Origin: Streptomyces sp. SN-593
GTDB taxonomy: Bacteria; Actinomycetota; Actinomycetes; Streptomycetales; Streptomycetaceae
NCBI RefSeq assembly: GCF_016756395.1
Contig: NZ_AP018365.1
Span: 868,001-932,000 of the forward strand
Direction of reading: 5' to 3'
DNA: 64,000 bases
Made by a program: the position numbers and the translations under genes. Of the stretch, positions 26,929 to 35,511 are shown piece after piece. Under the pieces are notes generated by a model. The model searched no databases. It saw nothing but the letters and a program-made list of their open reading frames with translations, and was not told where the DNA came from. Numbering within the stretch: the stretch's first letter is position 1; the number at the start of each line of letters is the position of its first letter.

Positions 26929-27951
26929 TCAGCCCCCGGCCAGGGACCCGTCGGGGTCGGCCCGGTCCAGGGCGGGCCGGGGCGCGGGCCCGGTGGAGTT
27001 CAGCAGGTGGTCCGCCGCGGCCGTGTCGGTGACCAGGCTCGTCACCAGCCCGGACCGCAGCACCGCGTTGATCGCCTCGGCCTTCCGCTTGCCGCCCGCG
27101 ATCGCCAGCACCTCGGGAATGCGGCGCAACCGGTCCGCGTCGATGGTGATGCACCGCTCCCGCAGGTCCCGCCCCACCCGGCGCCCGCCGGCGTCGAACA
27201 GGTGGGAGGACATCTCCGCGGCCACCCCGAGGCTCGCGTAGTGCGCGCGCTCGGCGTCGGAGACCGCGTCGTACACCGTGGAGATCCCGGCCTCCCACGA
27301 GCCGATCGAGACGACCGCCACGGTGACCTTCTCGAAGTAGCTCATCGCGGCCGCGATCTGGCTCTGCGCGCGCAGCGCGGACGCGGTGGCGGAGTCGCCG
27401 AGCACCATCGGCGCGTACAGCGGGTGCGCCTCGCCACCGGAGACGGCCGCCGCGGTGCGGACCGCCTCCACGGAGCCGCGGTCGGTGCCGACGTCGTAGA
27501 CCCCGGTGAGCTGCACGACGGTGCAGGGCGCGAGCCGGTCCAGCGCGTTGGCCATGGTGATGATGGAGCGGCCCCAGGCGAGGCCGAGCACGTCGCCGTC
27601 GCTGACCAGCTCGCCGAGCAGGTCCGCGGCGACCGCGCCGAGGTTCTCCGGGTCGGGCGCGTCGGCCTGGTCCGCGGGGGTCTCGACGACCACCGCGTGC
27701 CGCAGGCCGTAGTGGGCGCGCAGCGCGTCGGAGCGCTCGGCGTCGAGCTCCGCGGGCACTCTGATCTCGATCCGCACCAGGTCGCGTTCGAGCGCGGTCT
27801 CCAGCACCCGGGCCACCTTGAACCGGCTGACCCCGAACTCCTCGGCGATCTGGATCTTGGACTTGCCCTCCAGGTAGAAGCGACGTGCCATCGCCGCCGC
27901 CTGGACCATCTCGCCCGGGCCCATGCGCACCTGTGCGCGGCCTGTGGTCAC
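26929..27951 (-). CDS. SorC/DeoR-type sugar-binding transcriptional regulator
   Basis: A 340-residue regulator with an N-terminal HTH (about 30-55; KSKIQIAEEFGVSRFKVARVLE) and a large C-terminal effector domain of the SorC type (about 70-320; DVLGLAWGRSIITMANAL, IGSWEAGISTVYDAV, GGKRKAEAINAVLRSG). Family members bind phosphorylated sugars. rpe follows upstream on the same strand with a 203-nt gap, so pentose phosphate is a plausible signal. GTG start behind GAGAGG. Confidence 0.9.
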   Translation of the reverse strand: MTTGRAQVRMGPGEMVQAAAMARRFYLEGKSKIQIAEEFGVSRFKVARVLETALERDLVRIEIRVPAELDAERSDALRAHYGLRHAVVVETPADQADAPDPENLGAVAADLLGELVSDGDVLGLAWGRSIITMANALDRLAPCTVVQLTGVYDVGTDRGSVEAVRTAAAVSGGEAHPLYAPMVLGDSATASALRAQSQIAAAMSYFEKVTVAVVSIGSWEAGISTVYDAVSDAERAHYASLGVAAEMSSHLFDAGGRRVGRDLRERCITIDADRLRRIPEVLAIAGGKRKAEAINAVLRSGLVTSLVTDTAAADHLLNSTGPAPRPALDRADPDGSLAGG

Positions 27952-28154
27952 GTCGCCTCTCCCCAGTCACCCATATGATCAGCTCCGCTGCCATCCTCCC
28001 AGACTCCGGCGGTTACGGACACGCAAGCGGCGGCCGGGCGCGGCCGATCCGCCGGCGCGCGGCGATCCGTCCCCGGCCGTTCGGCCGCCGGCCGGCCGCC
28101 GTTCCGCGGCCGTTCGCCGCGCGCGCCGCCCGGCCCGCCGTACCCGACCGCTGG

Positions 28155-28820
28155 TCAGCGCGCGGCGACGGCCTCGGCCTGTGCGCGCAGCGCGCGGATC
28201 GCGGCGGACGGGTCGTCCGTGCCGTAGACCGCGGAACCGGCCACGAAGACGTCGGCACCGGCCTCGGCGCAGCGTTCGACGGTCTCGGCCGAGACCCCGC
28301 CGTCGACCTGGAGCCACATCTCCAGGCCGTACTTGTCGATCAGCGCCCGGGTGCGGCGGATCTTGGGCAGCATGATGTCGAGGAACGCCTGCCCGCCGAA
28401 CCCGGGCTCGACCGTCATCACCAGCAGCATGTCCAGCTCGGGCAGCAGGTCCTCGTAGGGCTCGATCGGGGTGGCGGGCTTGAGCGCCATGGAGGCGCGG
28501 GCGCCCTTCGCGCGGATCTCGCGGGCCAGCCGGACCGGCGCGGCGGCGGCCTCGACGTGGAAGGTGACGGAGCCCGCGCCGGCCTCGACGTACCCGGGCG
28601 CCCAGCGGTCGGGCTGGTCGATCATCAGGTGGCAGTCGAGCGGGATGTCCGTGGCACGGCCCAGCGCCTCGACCACCGGCATGCCGAGGGTCAGGTTCGG
28701 CACGAAGTGGTTGTCCATCACGTCGACATGGAGCCAGTCGGCACCCTTGGCCGCGTCGGCCGCGTCGGCGAGCCGGGCGAAGTCGGCGGACAGGATGCTG
28801 GGGTTGATCTGCGCGGTCAT
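28155..28820 (-). CDS. rpe: Ribulose-phosphate 3-epimerase
   Basis: A 221-residue TIM barrel interconverting ribulose 5-phosphate and xylulose 5-phosphate. Motifs: [29 protein letters not shown] (metal His and Asp), [35 protein letters not shown] and [11 protein letters not shown] at 28820 starts the conserved sequence (MTAQINPS); a TTG 9 nt upstream is less likely. No operon partner is evident. Confidence 0.96.
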   Translation of the reverse strand: MTAQINPSILSADFARLADAADAAKGADWLHVDVMDNHFVPNLTLGMPVVEALGRATDIPLDCHLMIDQPDRWAPGYVEAGAGSVTFHVEAAAAPVRLAREIRAKGARASMALKPATPIEPYEDLLPELDMLLVMTVEPGFGGQAFLDIMLPKIRRTRALIDKYGLEMWLQVDGGVSAETVERCAEAGADVFVAGSAVYGTDDPSAAIRALRAQAEAVAAR

Positions 28821-29036
28821 GGTTCCCAAGCAAACCAGATCCGGTGCGGTGGGGCGTGCGAGGGGCCGCCACCGCTGGGCGCCGATGGGCGCCGGGTGGC
28901 CGTCGCCGCGGTCCGCGGCGGGCGGTGCGGTGTCCCCGGCGGGCGGGGGCGGGACCCGGACGGGGGGTCGGCGTTCGGTGCGGCCCCGGCGGGCGGGCCC
29001 CGGCGCGGACCGGTACGGGAACGGGCGCGCGTCGGA

Positions 29037-29160
29037 AGCGGACCCGGCGCGGGTAGAACGCGGAACCGGCGCGGGTCGAAGGCGGAACCCGCGCGGATCG
29101 ACTGCGGAACCCGCGCGGGTCGGACGCGGAGCCGGCGCGGAACCCGCGGCGAACCGCCCC
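29037..29160. repeat. Degenerate 20-bp direct repeats
   Basis: About five copies of a roughly 20-bp unit such as GCGGAACCCGCGCGGGTCG occur head to tail, with 1-4 changes each. Confidence 0.75.
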
Positions 29161-29242
29161 GTTCTCTACCCGCGGTAACTCCGCGCTGGCGCTCCGGCGC
29201 CGGACGTCTTGACGGAGTATCAACACAAGCCGACACTTCGAC

Positions 29243-29277
29243 GTGCCAACTTCCCACACCGTCGGCCAAATTGGCAC
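29243..29277. promoter_or_regulatory. Inverted repeat in the GH27 promoter region
   Basis: GTGCCAA and TTGGCAC, 7-bp perfect arms separated by 21 nt, 79 nt before the ATG. The arm-to-arm spacing (28 bp start to start) is near three turns; a dimeric or DNA-looping regulator is possible. Confidence 0.35.
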
Positions 29278-29355
29278 ACCCGACGGTGGGCGCCGGCCGC
29301 TCCGCGCCCCGTCGCGGTGCCCGTGCGCCCCTCCCCCCACGAAGGAGACGGCACG

Positions 29356-31032
29356 ATGCGCCCCACCGCACCCGTACCCCCGCCCGCGTCCGCACCCCTT
29401 CCCGCGTCCGCGAGACCGGTGCCGCCGCCCGGGACCGCCCGGACGATGCGCCGGCCGCTGGCCGCGGCGCTCGCGGCGCTGCTGATGCTCTCCCTGCTGG
29501 TCCTGTTCGGCTCGACGCCCCGCGCGCACGCCCTGGACAACGGCCTGGCCCGCACGCCCCCGATGGGCTTCAACGACTGGAACGCGTTCGGCTGCGGCGT
29601 CAGCGAGCAGTTGATCGAGCAGACCGCCGACTACCTGGTCTCCTCGGGCCTGAAGGACGACGGCTACGGCTACGTCAACATCGACGACTGCTGGATGACG
29701 AAGTCGCGCGACGCCGCGGGCGACCTCGTGCCCGACCCGGCGAAGTTCCCCGACGGGATCAGCGGCACCGCCGCCTACGTCCACGCCAAGGGCCTCAAGC
29801 TCGGCATCTACGAGAGCGCCGGCACCGCCACCTGCGCCGGCTACCCCGGCAGCCTGGACCACGAGCAGCAGGACGCGGACAGCTTCGCGTCCTGGGGCGT
29901 GGACTACCTGAAGTACGACAACTGCAACAACCAGGGCGTGCCCTGGGAGCAGCGCTACGACGCGATGCGCGACGCCCTCGCGGCCACCGGCCGGCCGATC
30001 GTCTTCAGCATGTGCGAGTGGGGCGAGGACAACGTCTGGACCTGGGGAGCCGGCACCGGCAACCTGTGGCGCACCACCGGCGACATCAACGCCTCCTACG
30101 GCTCGATGCTGTCGATCTTCCACAGCAACGTGCAGCTCGCGCGGTACGCCGGCCCCGGCGCCTGGAACGACCCGGACATGCTGGAGGTCGGCAACGGCAT
30201 GTCCTTCACCGAGGACCGCAGCGAGTTCAGCCTGTGGGCGGAGATGGCCGCGCCGCTGATCGCCGGCACCGACCTGCGGTCGGCCACCCCGGCCACGCTC
30301 TCGCTCTACGGCAACAAGGCGGTCATCGCGGTCGACCAGGACTCGCTGGGCAGGCAGGGCACCGAGGTGTCCTCCTCGGGCGGGCTGGACGTGCTCACCA
30401 AGCCGCTGGCGAACGGCGACGTCTCGGTCGCGCTGTTCAACGAGAACGCCTCGACGGCCACCATCAGCACCACCGCCGCCGCGGTCGCCGCGCCCTCCGC
30501 TTCGTCCTACAAGCTGACCAACCTCTGGACGAACCAGGTCAGCACCACCAGCGGCGCGATCTCCGCCTCGGTACCCGGGCACGGCACGGTGATGTTCCGC
30601 GTCTCCCCCGGCAGCGGCACCAGCGTCGGCACCACCCACCCGCTGCTCGGCGCGTCCTCGCACCGCTGCCTGGACGCCTACGGCAACCAGACGGCCGTGG
30701 GCACGCCGATCGAGATCTGGGACTGCGACGGCGGCGCCAACCAGGCCGTCACCCTCACCTCGGCCGGCGAACTGCGGCTGTACGGCGGGACCCAGTGCCT
30801 GGACGCCTTCGACAACCAGACCGCGGCCGGCACCAAGGTCGAGCTGTGGTCCTGCAACGGCGGGGCCAACCAGCAGTGGCGGCTCAACCCGGACGGCAGC
30901 GTCACCGGCACCCAGTCCGGCCTGTGCCTCGACGTCACCGGCGGCGACAAGCCGGCCGGCAACGTGAACGGCACCGCGCTGGAGCTGTGGACCTGCAACG
31001 GCGGCGCGAACCAGCAGTGGAGCCTGGCCTGA
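29356..31032 (+). CDS. Secreted GH27 alpha-galactosidase with ricin-type lectin domain
   Basis: A 558-residue exported glycosidase cleaving alpha-galactosides, or possibly beta-L-arabinopyranosides. A long signal region (1 to about 60) has RRPLAAALAALLMLSLL and AHA before DNGLARTPPMGF. The GH27 domain (about 60-420) shows MGFNDWNAFGC, YVNIDDCWM, the nucleophile Asp in DYLKYDNCNN, and NDPDMLEVGNG. A C-terminal CBM13 beta-trefoil (about 430-558) has QxW-type repeats ANQAV, ANQQW and ANQQW. ATG follows GAAGGAG with an 8-nt spacer. It ends in a strong terminator, so it is a single-gene unit. Confidence 0.95.
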   Translation: MRPTAPVPPPASAPLPASARPVPPPGTARTMRRPLAAALAALLMLSLLVLFGSTPRAHALDNGLARTPPMGFNDWNAFGCGVSEQLIEQTADYLVSSGLKDDGYGYVNIDDCWMTKSRDAAGDLVPDPAKFPDGISGTAAYVHAKGLKLGIYESAGTATCAGYPGSLDHEQQDADSFASWGVDYLKYDNCNNQGVPWEQRYDAMRDALAATGRPIVFSMCEWGEDNVWTWGAGTGNLWRTTGDINASYGSMLSIFHSNVQLARYAGPGAWNDPDMLEVGNGMSFTEDRSEFSLWAEMAAPLIAGTDLRSATPATLSLYGNKAVIAVDQDSLGRQGTEVSSSGGLDVLTKPLANGDVSVALFNENASTATISTTAAAVAAPSASSYKLTNLWTNQVSTTSGAISASVPGHGTVMFRVSPGSGTSVGTTHPLLGASSHRCLDAYGNQTAVGTPIEIWDCDGGANQAVTLTSAGELRLYGGTQCLDAFDNQTAAGTKVELWSCNGGANQQWRLNPDGSVTGTQSGLCLDVTGGDKPAGNVNGTALELWTCNGGANQQWSLA

Positions 31033-31054
31033 CCCCGCTCCCGGCCCCCTGACC

Positions 31055-31083
31055 GCGGCCCCCGGCGCTCCGCCGGGGGCCGC
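31055..31083 (+). terminator. Terminator of the GH27 gene
   Basis: Perfect 13-bp stem GCGGCCCCCGGCG / CGCCGGGGGCCGC with a 3-nt loop, 22 nt after the stop codon. Confidence 0.85.
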
Positions 31084-31194
31084 ACGCGGTGCCGGCGCCG
31101 ACGGCCGGCGGCTCGGGGAGCACGGACGCCCGCCGGCGACGCGCAGGTCGGTCCGGCACACCTCGACGACGGCGGGCGTCGGTCCGGGCCCGCG

Positions 31195-32649
31195 TCAACG
31201 GCGGCGCAGCAGTGCCAGGTACATCGCGTCCGTGCCGTGCAGGTGCGGCCAGAGCTGGACGTCGGGTCCGTCGCCGAGCGCCGGCACGCCCGGCAGCAGC
31301 GGACGGGCGTCCACCGGGTCCGCGGCGGGGGCGTGCGGCGAGCGCGTCACGTCCTCGACGACCGCCCGGGTCTCGGCCAGGTGCGGGGAGCAGGTCGCGT
31401 ACGCCACCACACCGCCCGGCCGCACCGCGGTCAACGCCTCGGTGAGCAGGGCGCGTTGCAGCGGGGCGAAGCCGCCGACGTCCTCCGCCCTGCGGCGCCA
31501 GCGCGCCTCGGGGCGGCGGCGCAGCGCGCCGAGGCCGGTGCAGGGTACGTCCACCAGCACCCGGTCGAAGGACCCGGGCCGCCACACCGGGCGGGTCCCG
31601 TCCGCGACGACCACCTGGTACGGGCCGGGGTTGCCGTGCAGCGCGCGGCCCACCAGCCGGGCCCGGTGCGGCTGCTTCTCCGCCGCGACCAGCAGCGCGC
31701 CGCGGTCCGCGGCCAGCGCCGCGAGCAGCGCCGCCTTCCCGCCGGGGCCGGCGCAGCCGTCCAGCCAGCGCGCGTCGGGGCCGTCCAGCGGCGCCGCGGC
31801 GAGCGCCGCCGCGACCAGTTGGCTGCCCTCGTCCTGCACACCGGCGTCGCCGTCGCGCACGGCCGGCACCGCTGCGGGGTCGCCGCCCTCGGCGAGCCGC
31901 ACCGCGTACGGCGACCAGCGGCCCGGCACGGTCGTCTCCGGGGGCAGCGACGCCGCGATGCCGGCCGGAGTGCTGCGGCCGGGCCGCGCCACCAGCGTGA
32001 CCTCGGGCCGCTCGTTGTCGGCCGCGAGCAGGTCCTCGATGCCGGCCCGGCCGCCGCCCAGCGCGTCCCACAGCGCGGACACCACCCAGCGCGGGTGGGA
32101 GTGCACCACGGCGAGGTGCTCCTCCGGATCCTCGTCGTAGGGCGGGGCGACCTGGGCCAGCCACGCGTCGAGGTCCTGCGCGCAGATCCGGCGCAGCACC
32201 GCGTTCACGAACCGGGCCCGCCCGTCGCCGAGCACCGCCCGGGCCAGTTCCACGCTCGCGGAGACCGCCGCGTGCGCCGGGATGCGGGTGCCGAGCAACT
32301 GGTGGGCGCCGAGCGCCAGCACGTCCAGGACCGGCGGGTCCACCTCGCGCAGCGGGCGGTCCACGCAGGCCGCGATCACCGCGTCGTAGGTGCCCTGGTG
32401 GCGCAGCGTGCCGTAGACCAGCTCGGTGGCCAGCGCGGCGTCCCTGCGGTCGAAGGTGCGGCCCTTCTTCGCCGCGTCCTGCTCGGCGGCCCGCAGCAGC
32501 CCGGGCAGCACCAGGTTGGCGTACGCGTCCCGCTCCCCCACCGCCCGCAGCGCCTCGAACGCCAGGATTCGGACGGGGTCCTTCTGCGGACGGCGGTACG
32601 GCGTGCCCTGCGCGCTCCGCGTGCCCTGCCTGCCCTGCGTGTTCTTCAA
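31195..32649 (-). CDS. rsmB: 16S rRNA m5C967 methyltransferase, RsmB/NOL1 family
   Basis: A 484-residue protein methylating a 16S rRNA cytosine with SAM. A NusB-like RNA-binding domain (about 25-170) precedes the Rossmann methyltransferase domain (about 270-480) with LDGCAGPGGKAALLAA, VDVPCTGLGALRRRPEARW (motif IV Pro-Cys) and YATCSPHLAET (motif VI Cys). A TTG at 32649 (LKNTQGRQG) is chosen because GGAG lies 5 nt before it; a GTG at 32754 is an in-frame alternative that would add 35 atypical residues. It lies 154 nt after fmt, the usual def-fmt-rsmB order. Confidence 0.9.
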   Translation of the reverse strand: MKNTQGRQGTRSAQGTPYRRPQKDPVRILAFEALRAVGERDAYANLVLPGLLRAAEQDAAKKGRTFDRRDAALATELVYGTLRHQGTYDAVIAACVDRPLREVDPPVLDVLALGAHQLLGTRIPAHAAVSASVELARAVLGDGRARFVNAVLRRICAQDLDAWLAQVAPPYDEDPEEHLAVVHSHPRWVVSALWDALGGGRAGIEDLLAADNERPEVTLVARPGRSTPAGIAASLPPETTVPGRWSPYAVRLAEGGDPAAVPAVRDGDAGVQDEGSQLVAAALAAAPLDGPDARWLDGCAGPGGKAALLAALAADRGALLVAAEKQPHRARLVGRALHGNPGPYQVVVADGTRPVWRPGSFDRVLVDVPCTGLGALRRRPEARWRRRAEDVGGFAPLQRALLTEALTAVRPGGVVAYATCSPHLAETRAVVEDVTRSPHAPAADPVDARPLLPGVPALGDGPDVQLWPHLHGTDAMYLALLRRR

Positions 32650-32803
32650 AGGTGCTCCGGATGTTCTTTCCCACGGACGTACGGCTCGCCGCCAAGGGTA
32701 CGGTGCTGCCTCCCGCGGCGGCGGTCCGGCCGACCGCCCGACGGAGGCCGCCACGGAACGGGCGGCCCGGAGGGACGGGGCGGCCGGAGGAATGAGCGGC
32801 CCG

Positions 32804-33736
32804 CTACGCGCCGAACCTGGCGCCGGGCTCGATCCGGGTGCCCCGGGCCCAGTCGGCGGCGGCCATCCGCTTCTTGCCGACCGCCTGGACCTCGCCCAGC
32901 CGGACCGGGTGGCTCCCGGTGCCCACGAACACCGCCTTCTTGGTCACCTCGACCACGCCGGGTTCGAGGTGCTCGGCGTCCGGGGCGGGCGCGACCGGGC
33001 CCAGCTTGACCCGCTCGCCGCCGAGCAGCGTCCACGCGCCGGGCGCGGGGGTGCAGCCGCGGATGAGGCGGTCCACCCGCAGCGCGGGCGCGGTCCAGTC
33101 GACGGCCGCGTCCTCGACCGTGATCTTGGGCGCCACGGTGATCCCGTCGGCGGGCTGCGGCCGGCCGACGAGGTCGCCGCCGTCGATCCCGTCCATCGTG
33201 GCCACCAGCAGCCGCGCCCCGCTGTGCGAGAGCCGTCCGAGCAGGTCGCCGCTGGTGTCGCGGGACCGGATCTCCTCGGTGACGACGCCGTAGACCGGTC
33301 CGGAGTCCAGCCCCTGCTCGATGAGGAAGGTGGACGCGCCGGTCACCTCGTCCCCGGCCATCACCGCGTGCTGGACGGGCGCCGCGCCGCGCCAGGCCGG
33401 CAGCAGCGAGAAGTGCAGGTTCACCCAGCCGCGGGCGGGCACGTCGAGCGCCGTCTTCGGCAGCAGCGCGCCGTACGCGACGACCGGGCAGCAGTCCGGG
33501 CCGATCTCGCGCAGCCGGGCGAGGAAGTCCTCGTCGCGCGGCCGGACCGGCTTGAGCACCTCGATGCCGGCCTCCTCGGCGCGCTGCGCGACCGGGCTGG
33601 CCACGAGTTTGCGGCCGCGCCCGGCGACGGCGTCGGGGCGGGTCACGACGGCGGCGACCTCGTGGCGGTCGGAGGCGATCAGGGCGTCGAGTGCGGGCAC
33701 GGCGACCTCGGGGGTGCCGGCGAAGACGAGCTTCAT
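32804..33736 (-). CDS. fmt: Methionyl-tRNA formyltransferase
   Basis: Formylates Met-tRNAfMet with 10-formyl-THF for initiation. 310 residues with the N-terminal Rossmann domain ([33 protein letters not shown], which holds the hallmark SLLPxxRG) and a C-terminal OB domain (about 205-305). Catalytic Asn/His/Asp lie in the VNLHFSLLP region and [14 protein letters not shown]. The ATG and stop are typical; def lies 78 nt upstream. Confidence 0.97.
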   Translation of the reverse strand: MKLVFAGTPEVAVPALDALIASDRHEVAAVVTRPDAVAGRGRKLVASPVAQRAEEAGIEVLKPVRPRDEDFLARLREIGPDCCPVVAYGALLPKTALDVPARGWVNLHFSLLPAWRGAAPVQHAVMAGDEVTGASTFLIEQGLDSGPVYGVVTEEIRSRDTSGDLLGRLSHSGARLLVATMDGIDGGDLVGRPQPADGITVAPKITVEDAAVDWTAPALRVDRLIRGCTPAPGAWTLLGGERVKLGPVAPAPDAEHLEPGVVEVTKKAVFVGTGSHPVRLGEVQAVGKKRMAAADWARGTRIEPGARFGA

Positions 33737-33814
33737 CGTGCGGGGTGTACCTCTCGGTGGGCGGTGGCACGGGTCGGCGCCCGCCGGGCGGGGTGCGGCC
33801 CGGCGGGCTGTGCT

Positions 33815-34360
33815 CTACAGGGCGCGGCCGAACGTGTCGTGCGGCGAGATCCTCACCTGCGGGGTGCCCTGCGCGCCCCAGTCGGCCTCGCGGATCGCCT
33901 TCATCGCGGCCTTGCGCCGCTCGGCGTCGAGCCGGTCCACGAAGATGATGCCGTCGAGGTGGTCGGTCTCGTGCTGGATGCAGCGGGCCAGCCGCTGGGT
34001 GCCGTCGATCGTGACCGGGTCGCCGTACATGTTGAAGCCCCGGGCCACCACGCCGTAGGCGCGCTCGCAGTCGTAGGTGAGGCCGGGCAGCGACAGGCAG
34101 CCCTCGGGGCCGTCCTGCCGCTCGTCGCTCAGCGTCAGCTCGGGGTTGATCAGGTGGCCGAGTTCGCCTTCGACGTTGTAGGTGAACACCCGCAGGGAGA
34201 CGCCCAGTTGGGGCGCGGCCAGGCCGGCGCCGGGGGCCTCCAGCATGGTGTCGGTCAGGTCCTTGACGAGGGTGCGCAGTTCGAGGTCGAAGGTGGTGAC
34301 CGGTTGCGCCGTCATGCGCAGCACCGGGTCGCCGAACAGGCGGATGGGCTTGACGGACAC
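33815..34360 (-). CDS. def: Peptide deformylase
   Basis: Removes the formyl group from nascent peptides. 181 residues; motif 1 GAGLAAPQLGV, motif 2 EGCLSLPG (metal Cys) and motif 3 QHETDHLDG (two His and the catalytic Glu) are intact. The GTG start follows CAGGAGACCC. First gene of def-fmt-rsmB. Confidence 0.97.
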   Translation of the reverse strand: MSVKPIRLFGDPVLRMTAQPVTTFDLELRTLVKDLTDTMLEAPGAGLAAPQLGVSLRVFTYNVEGELGHLINPELTLSDERQDGPEGCLSLPGLTYDCERAYGVVARGFNMYGDPVTIDGTQRLARCIQHETDHLDGIIFVDRLDAERRKAAMKAIREADWGAQGTPQVRISPHDTFGRAL

Positions 34361-34585
34361 GGGCGGGTCTCCTGGAGCGGTCGGGGCGCCGTCGAGGGGC
34401 GGACGGAACGCGGACGGGGGTCAATCCTAGTGCTGCGACCGGGATGGTCCGCCGGGAAGCCCGCGGCGCCGGTTCCCGGTCACGGCGCTGGGGCGGCTCG
34501 CGGTGGGGAGTGCACGCGAACGGCGCGCGCCCCCGGGGCGGTCGCCGCGCCGGTCGGGCGTGACTCCTGGGGGCGGTGGCGCGTT

Positions 34586-34603
34586 GGTCAAGAGAGTTTG
34601 ACC
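34586..34603. promoter_or_regulatory. GGTCAA/TTGACC inverted repeat upstream of the HTH gene
   Basis: Perfect 6-bp arms with a 6-nt spacer, 72 nt before the ATG of the HTH protein and between it and divergent def. The right arm could double as a -35. A possible site for autoregulation. Confidence 0.35.
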
Positions 34604-34674
34604 GAAATCGGACGCGCCCGCGGCTGGAGCGTGCGGTCCGATCCTTGTACGCCGTCGGTTGGAGAGGCCTGTTG

Positions 34675-35136
34675 ATGCCCGACCACGCAACTCCCGATGC
34701 TCAGGCACGGGCCAGCCTGCACCTGCTGGTGCGGGACATCGAACGGGTCCGCCGGCAGGTCGACGCGTTGCGCACCCTGACCGCCCAGCTCGGGAACGTC
34801 TACCGGCCGCGGCGCGGCGGGCCCTCGGCCGGATTCGTGGTCTACGGTCGGGCGCCGGCGCCCACGGTGCGGCTCGCCCAGGAGTTGCGGGACAGCGTGG
34901 AGACGCTGGTGACGGCAGCGGTGGAGTTCGACCGCTCGCTCGGGTTCTCCTGGGACGCGGTGGGCTCCGCGCTGGGCGTCACGAAGCAGGCGGTGCACCG
35001 GCGGTACGGCGCCCGGCGGGCTCCCGCGGAGGGCGGTTCCGGCCCCACCGTGCCGGCGGCGCGCTCCGTGGAGGAGGAGCAGTCCGTGCACCCGGTGCAG
35101 CCCGCGCCGGCGTTCCCGAGCCCCCGCAATCCGTAG
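34675..35136 (+). CDS. HTH-domain protein of unknown role
   Basis: A 153-residue cytoplasmic protein. The N-terminal half (about 8-50) is a helical segment likely to be a coiled coil ([23 protein letters not shown]). Residues about 85-110 form a HTH of the type [21 protein letters not shown]. The tail is acidic and Pro-rich. I recognise no family name; homologous actinomycete proteins are thought to be small DNA-binding regulators. ATG at 34675 follows GGAGAGG; TTG at 34672 is also possible. Confidence 0.75.
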   Translation: MPDHATPDAQARASLHLLVRDIERVRRQVDALRTLTAQLGNVYRPRRGGPSAGFVVYGRAPAPTVRLAQELRDSVETLVTAAVEFDRSLGFSWDAVGSALGVTKQAVHRRYGARRAPAEGGSGPTVPAARSVEEEQSVHPVQPAPAFPSPRNP

Positions 35137-35298
35137 GCACGGGGCCTGGGCGGATTCGGGGTGCGCCCCTGTCCCCGGGTTCGGGGTGCCCGGGTGGGGT
35201 GGCGGTGCCCTTCTTCCGGTGGCGTAGGGGCGGCATCCTTCCGGTGGCGTAGGGGCAGCACCGAACCGGAGGGGCGGTTGCGGCGGGGTCCGGGCCGT

Positions 35299-35341
35299 CG
35301 GCCGGTGGCGGGCTGGTCGCGCAGTTCCCCGCGCCCTTTGG
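35299..35341 (+). repeat. Dispersed repeat, copy A
   Basis: Ends in CAGTTCCCCGCGCCC, a motif scattered through Streptomyces intergenic regions. It shares GGCCGGTGGC, a GTC block and CAGTTCCCCGCG with the opposite-strand copy at 37828-37866. Confidence 0.75.
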
Positions 35342-35476
35342 GGAACGTCTTCCGCGACGACGCCCCCCGAGCGCCCGTGGGGGAACGCCTTCCACAACGG
35401 CACACCCGAACACCCTCGGGCGAACACCTTCCACATCGGCACCCCCCGAGCGTCCGTGGGGGAACGCCTTCCGCGA
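35341..35476. repeat. Tandem array of 39-40-bp units, 3.4 copies
   Basis: GAAC blocks at 35343, 35383, 35422 and 35462 start units sharing GGGGAACGCCTTCC and CCCCCCGAGCG. The spacings are 40, 39 and 40 bp, about four helical turns. No spacer variation of the CRISPR type is present. Confidence 0.85.
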
Positions 35477-35511
35477 GGGGCAGCGTGGTGGTGGGAGGGA
35501 CGCCGCAGGGG

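Larger units (their letters stand above)
28821..29355. other. 535-bp intergenic region with repeats
   Basis: Between divergent rpe and the GH27 gene. No convincing gene. It holds a degenerate GCGGAACC/GCGCGGGTCG repeat (about 29037-29160) and, nearer the GH27 gene, TTGACGGAGTATCAA (29210-29224) and an inverted repeat GTGCCAA (29243-29249) / TTGGCAC (29271-29277) that may bind a regulator. Confidence 0.6.
35137..35511. other. 375-bp intergenic region between HTH gene and priA
   Basis: No gene. Contains GTGGCGTAGGGGC twice (around 35219 and 35243), a copy of a dispersed Streptomyces-type repeat (35299-35341) and a four-unit tandem array (35341-35476). Confidence 0.75.

Noticed and set aside
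35341..35476. Regularly spaced repeats resembling a CRISPR array
   Set aside because: The unit is the whole 39-40-bp period with no variable spacers, and no cas genes are present.
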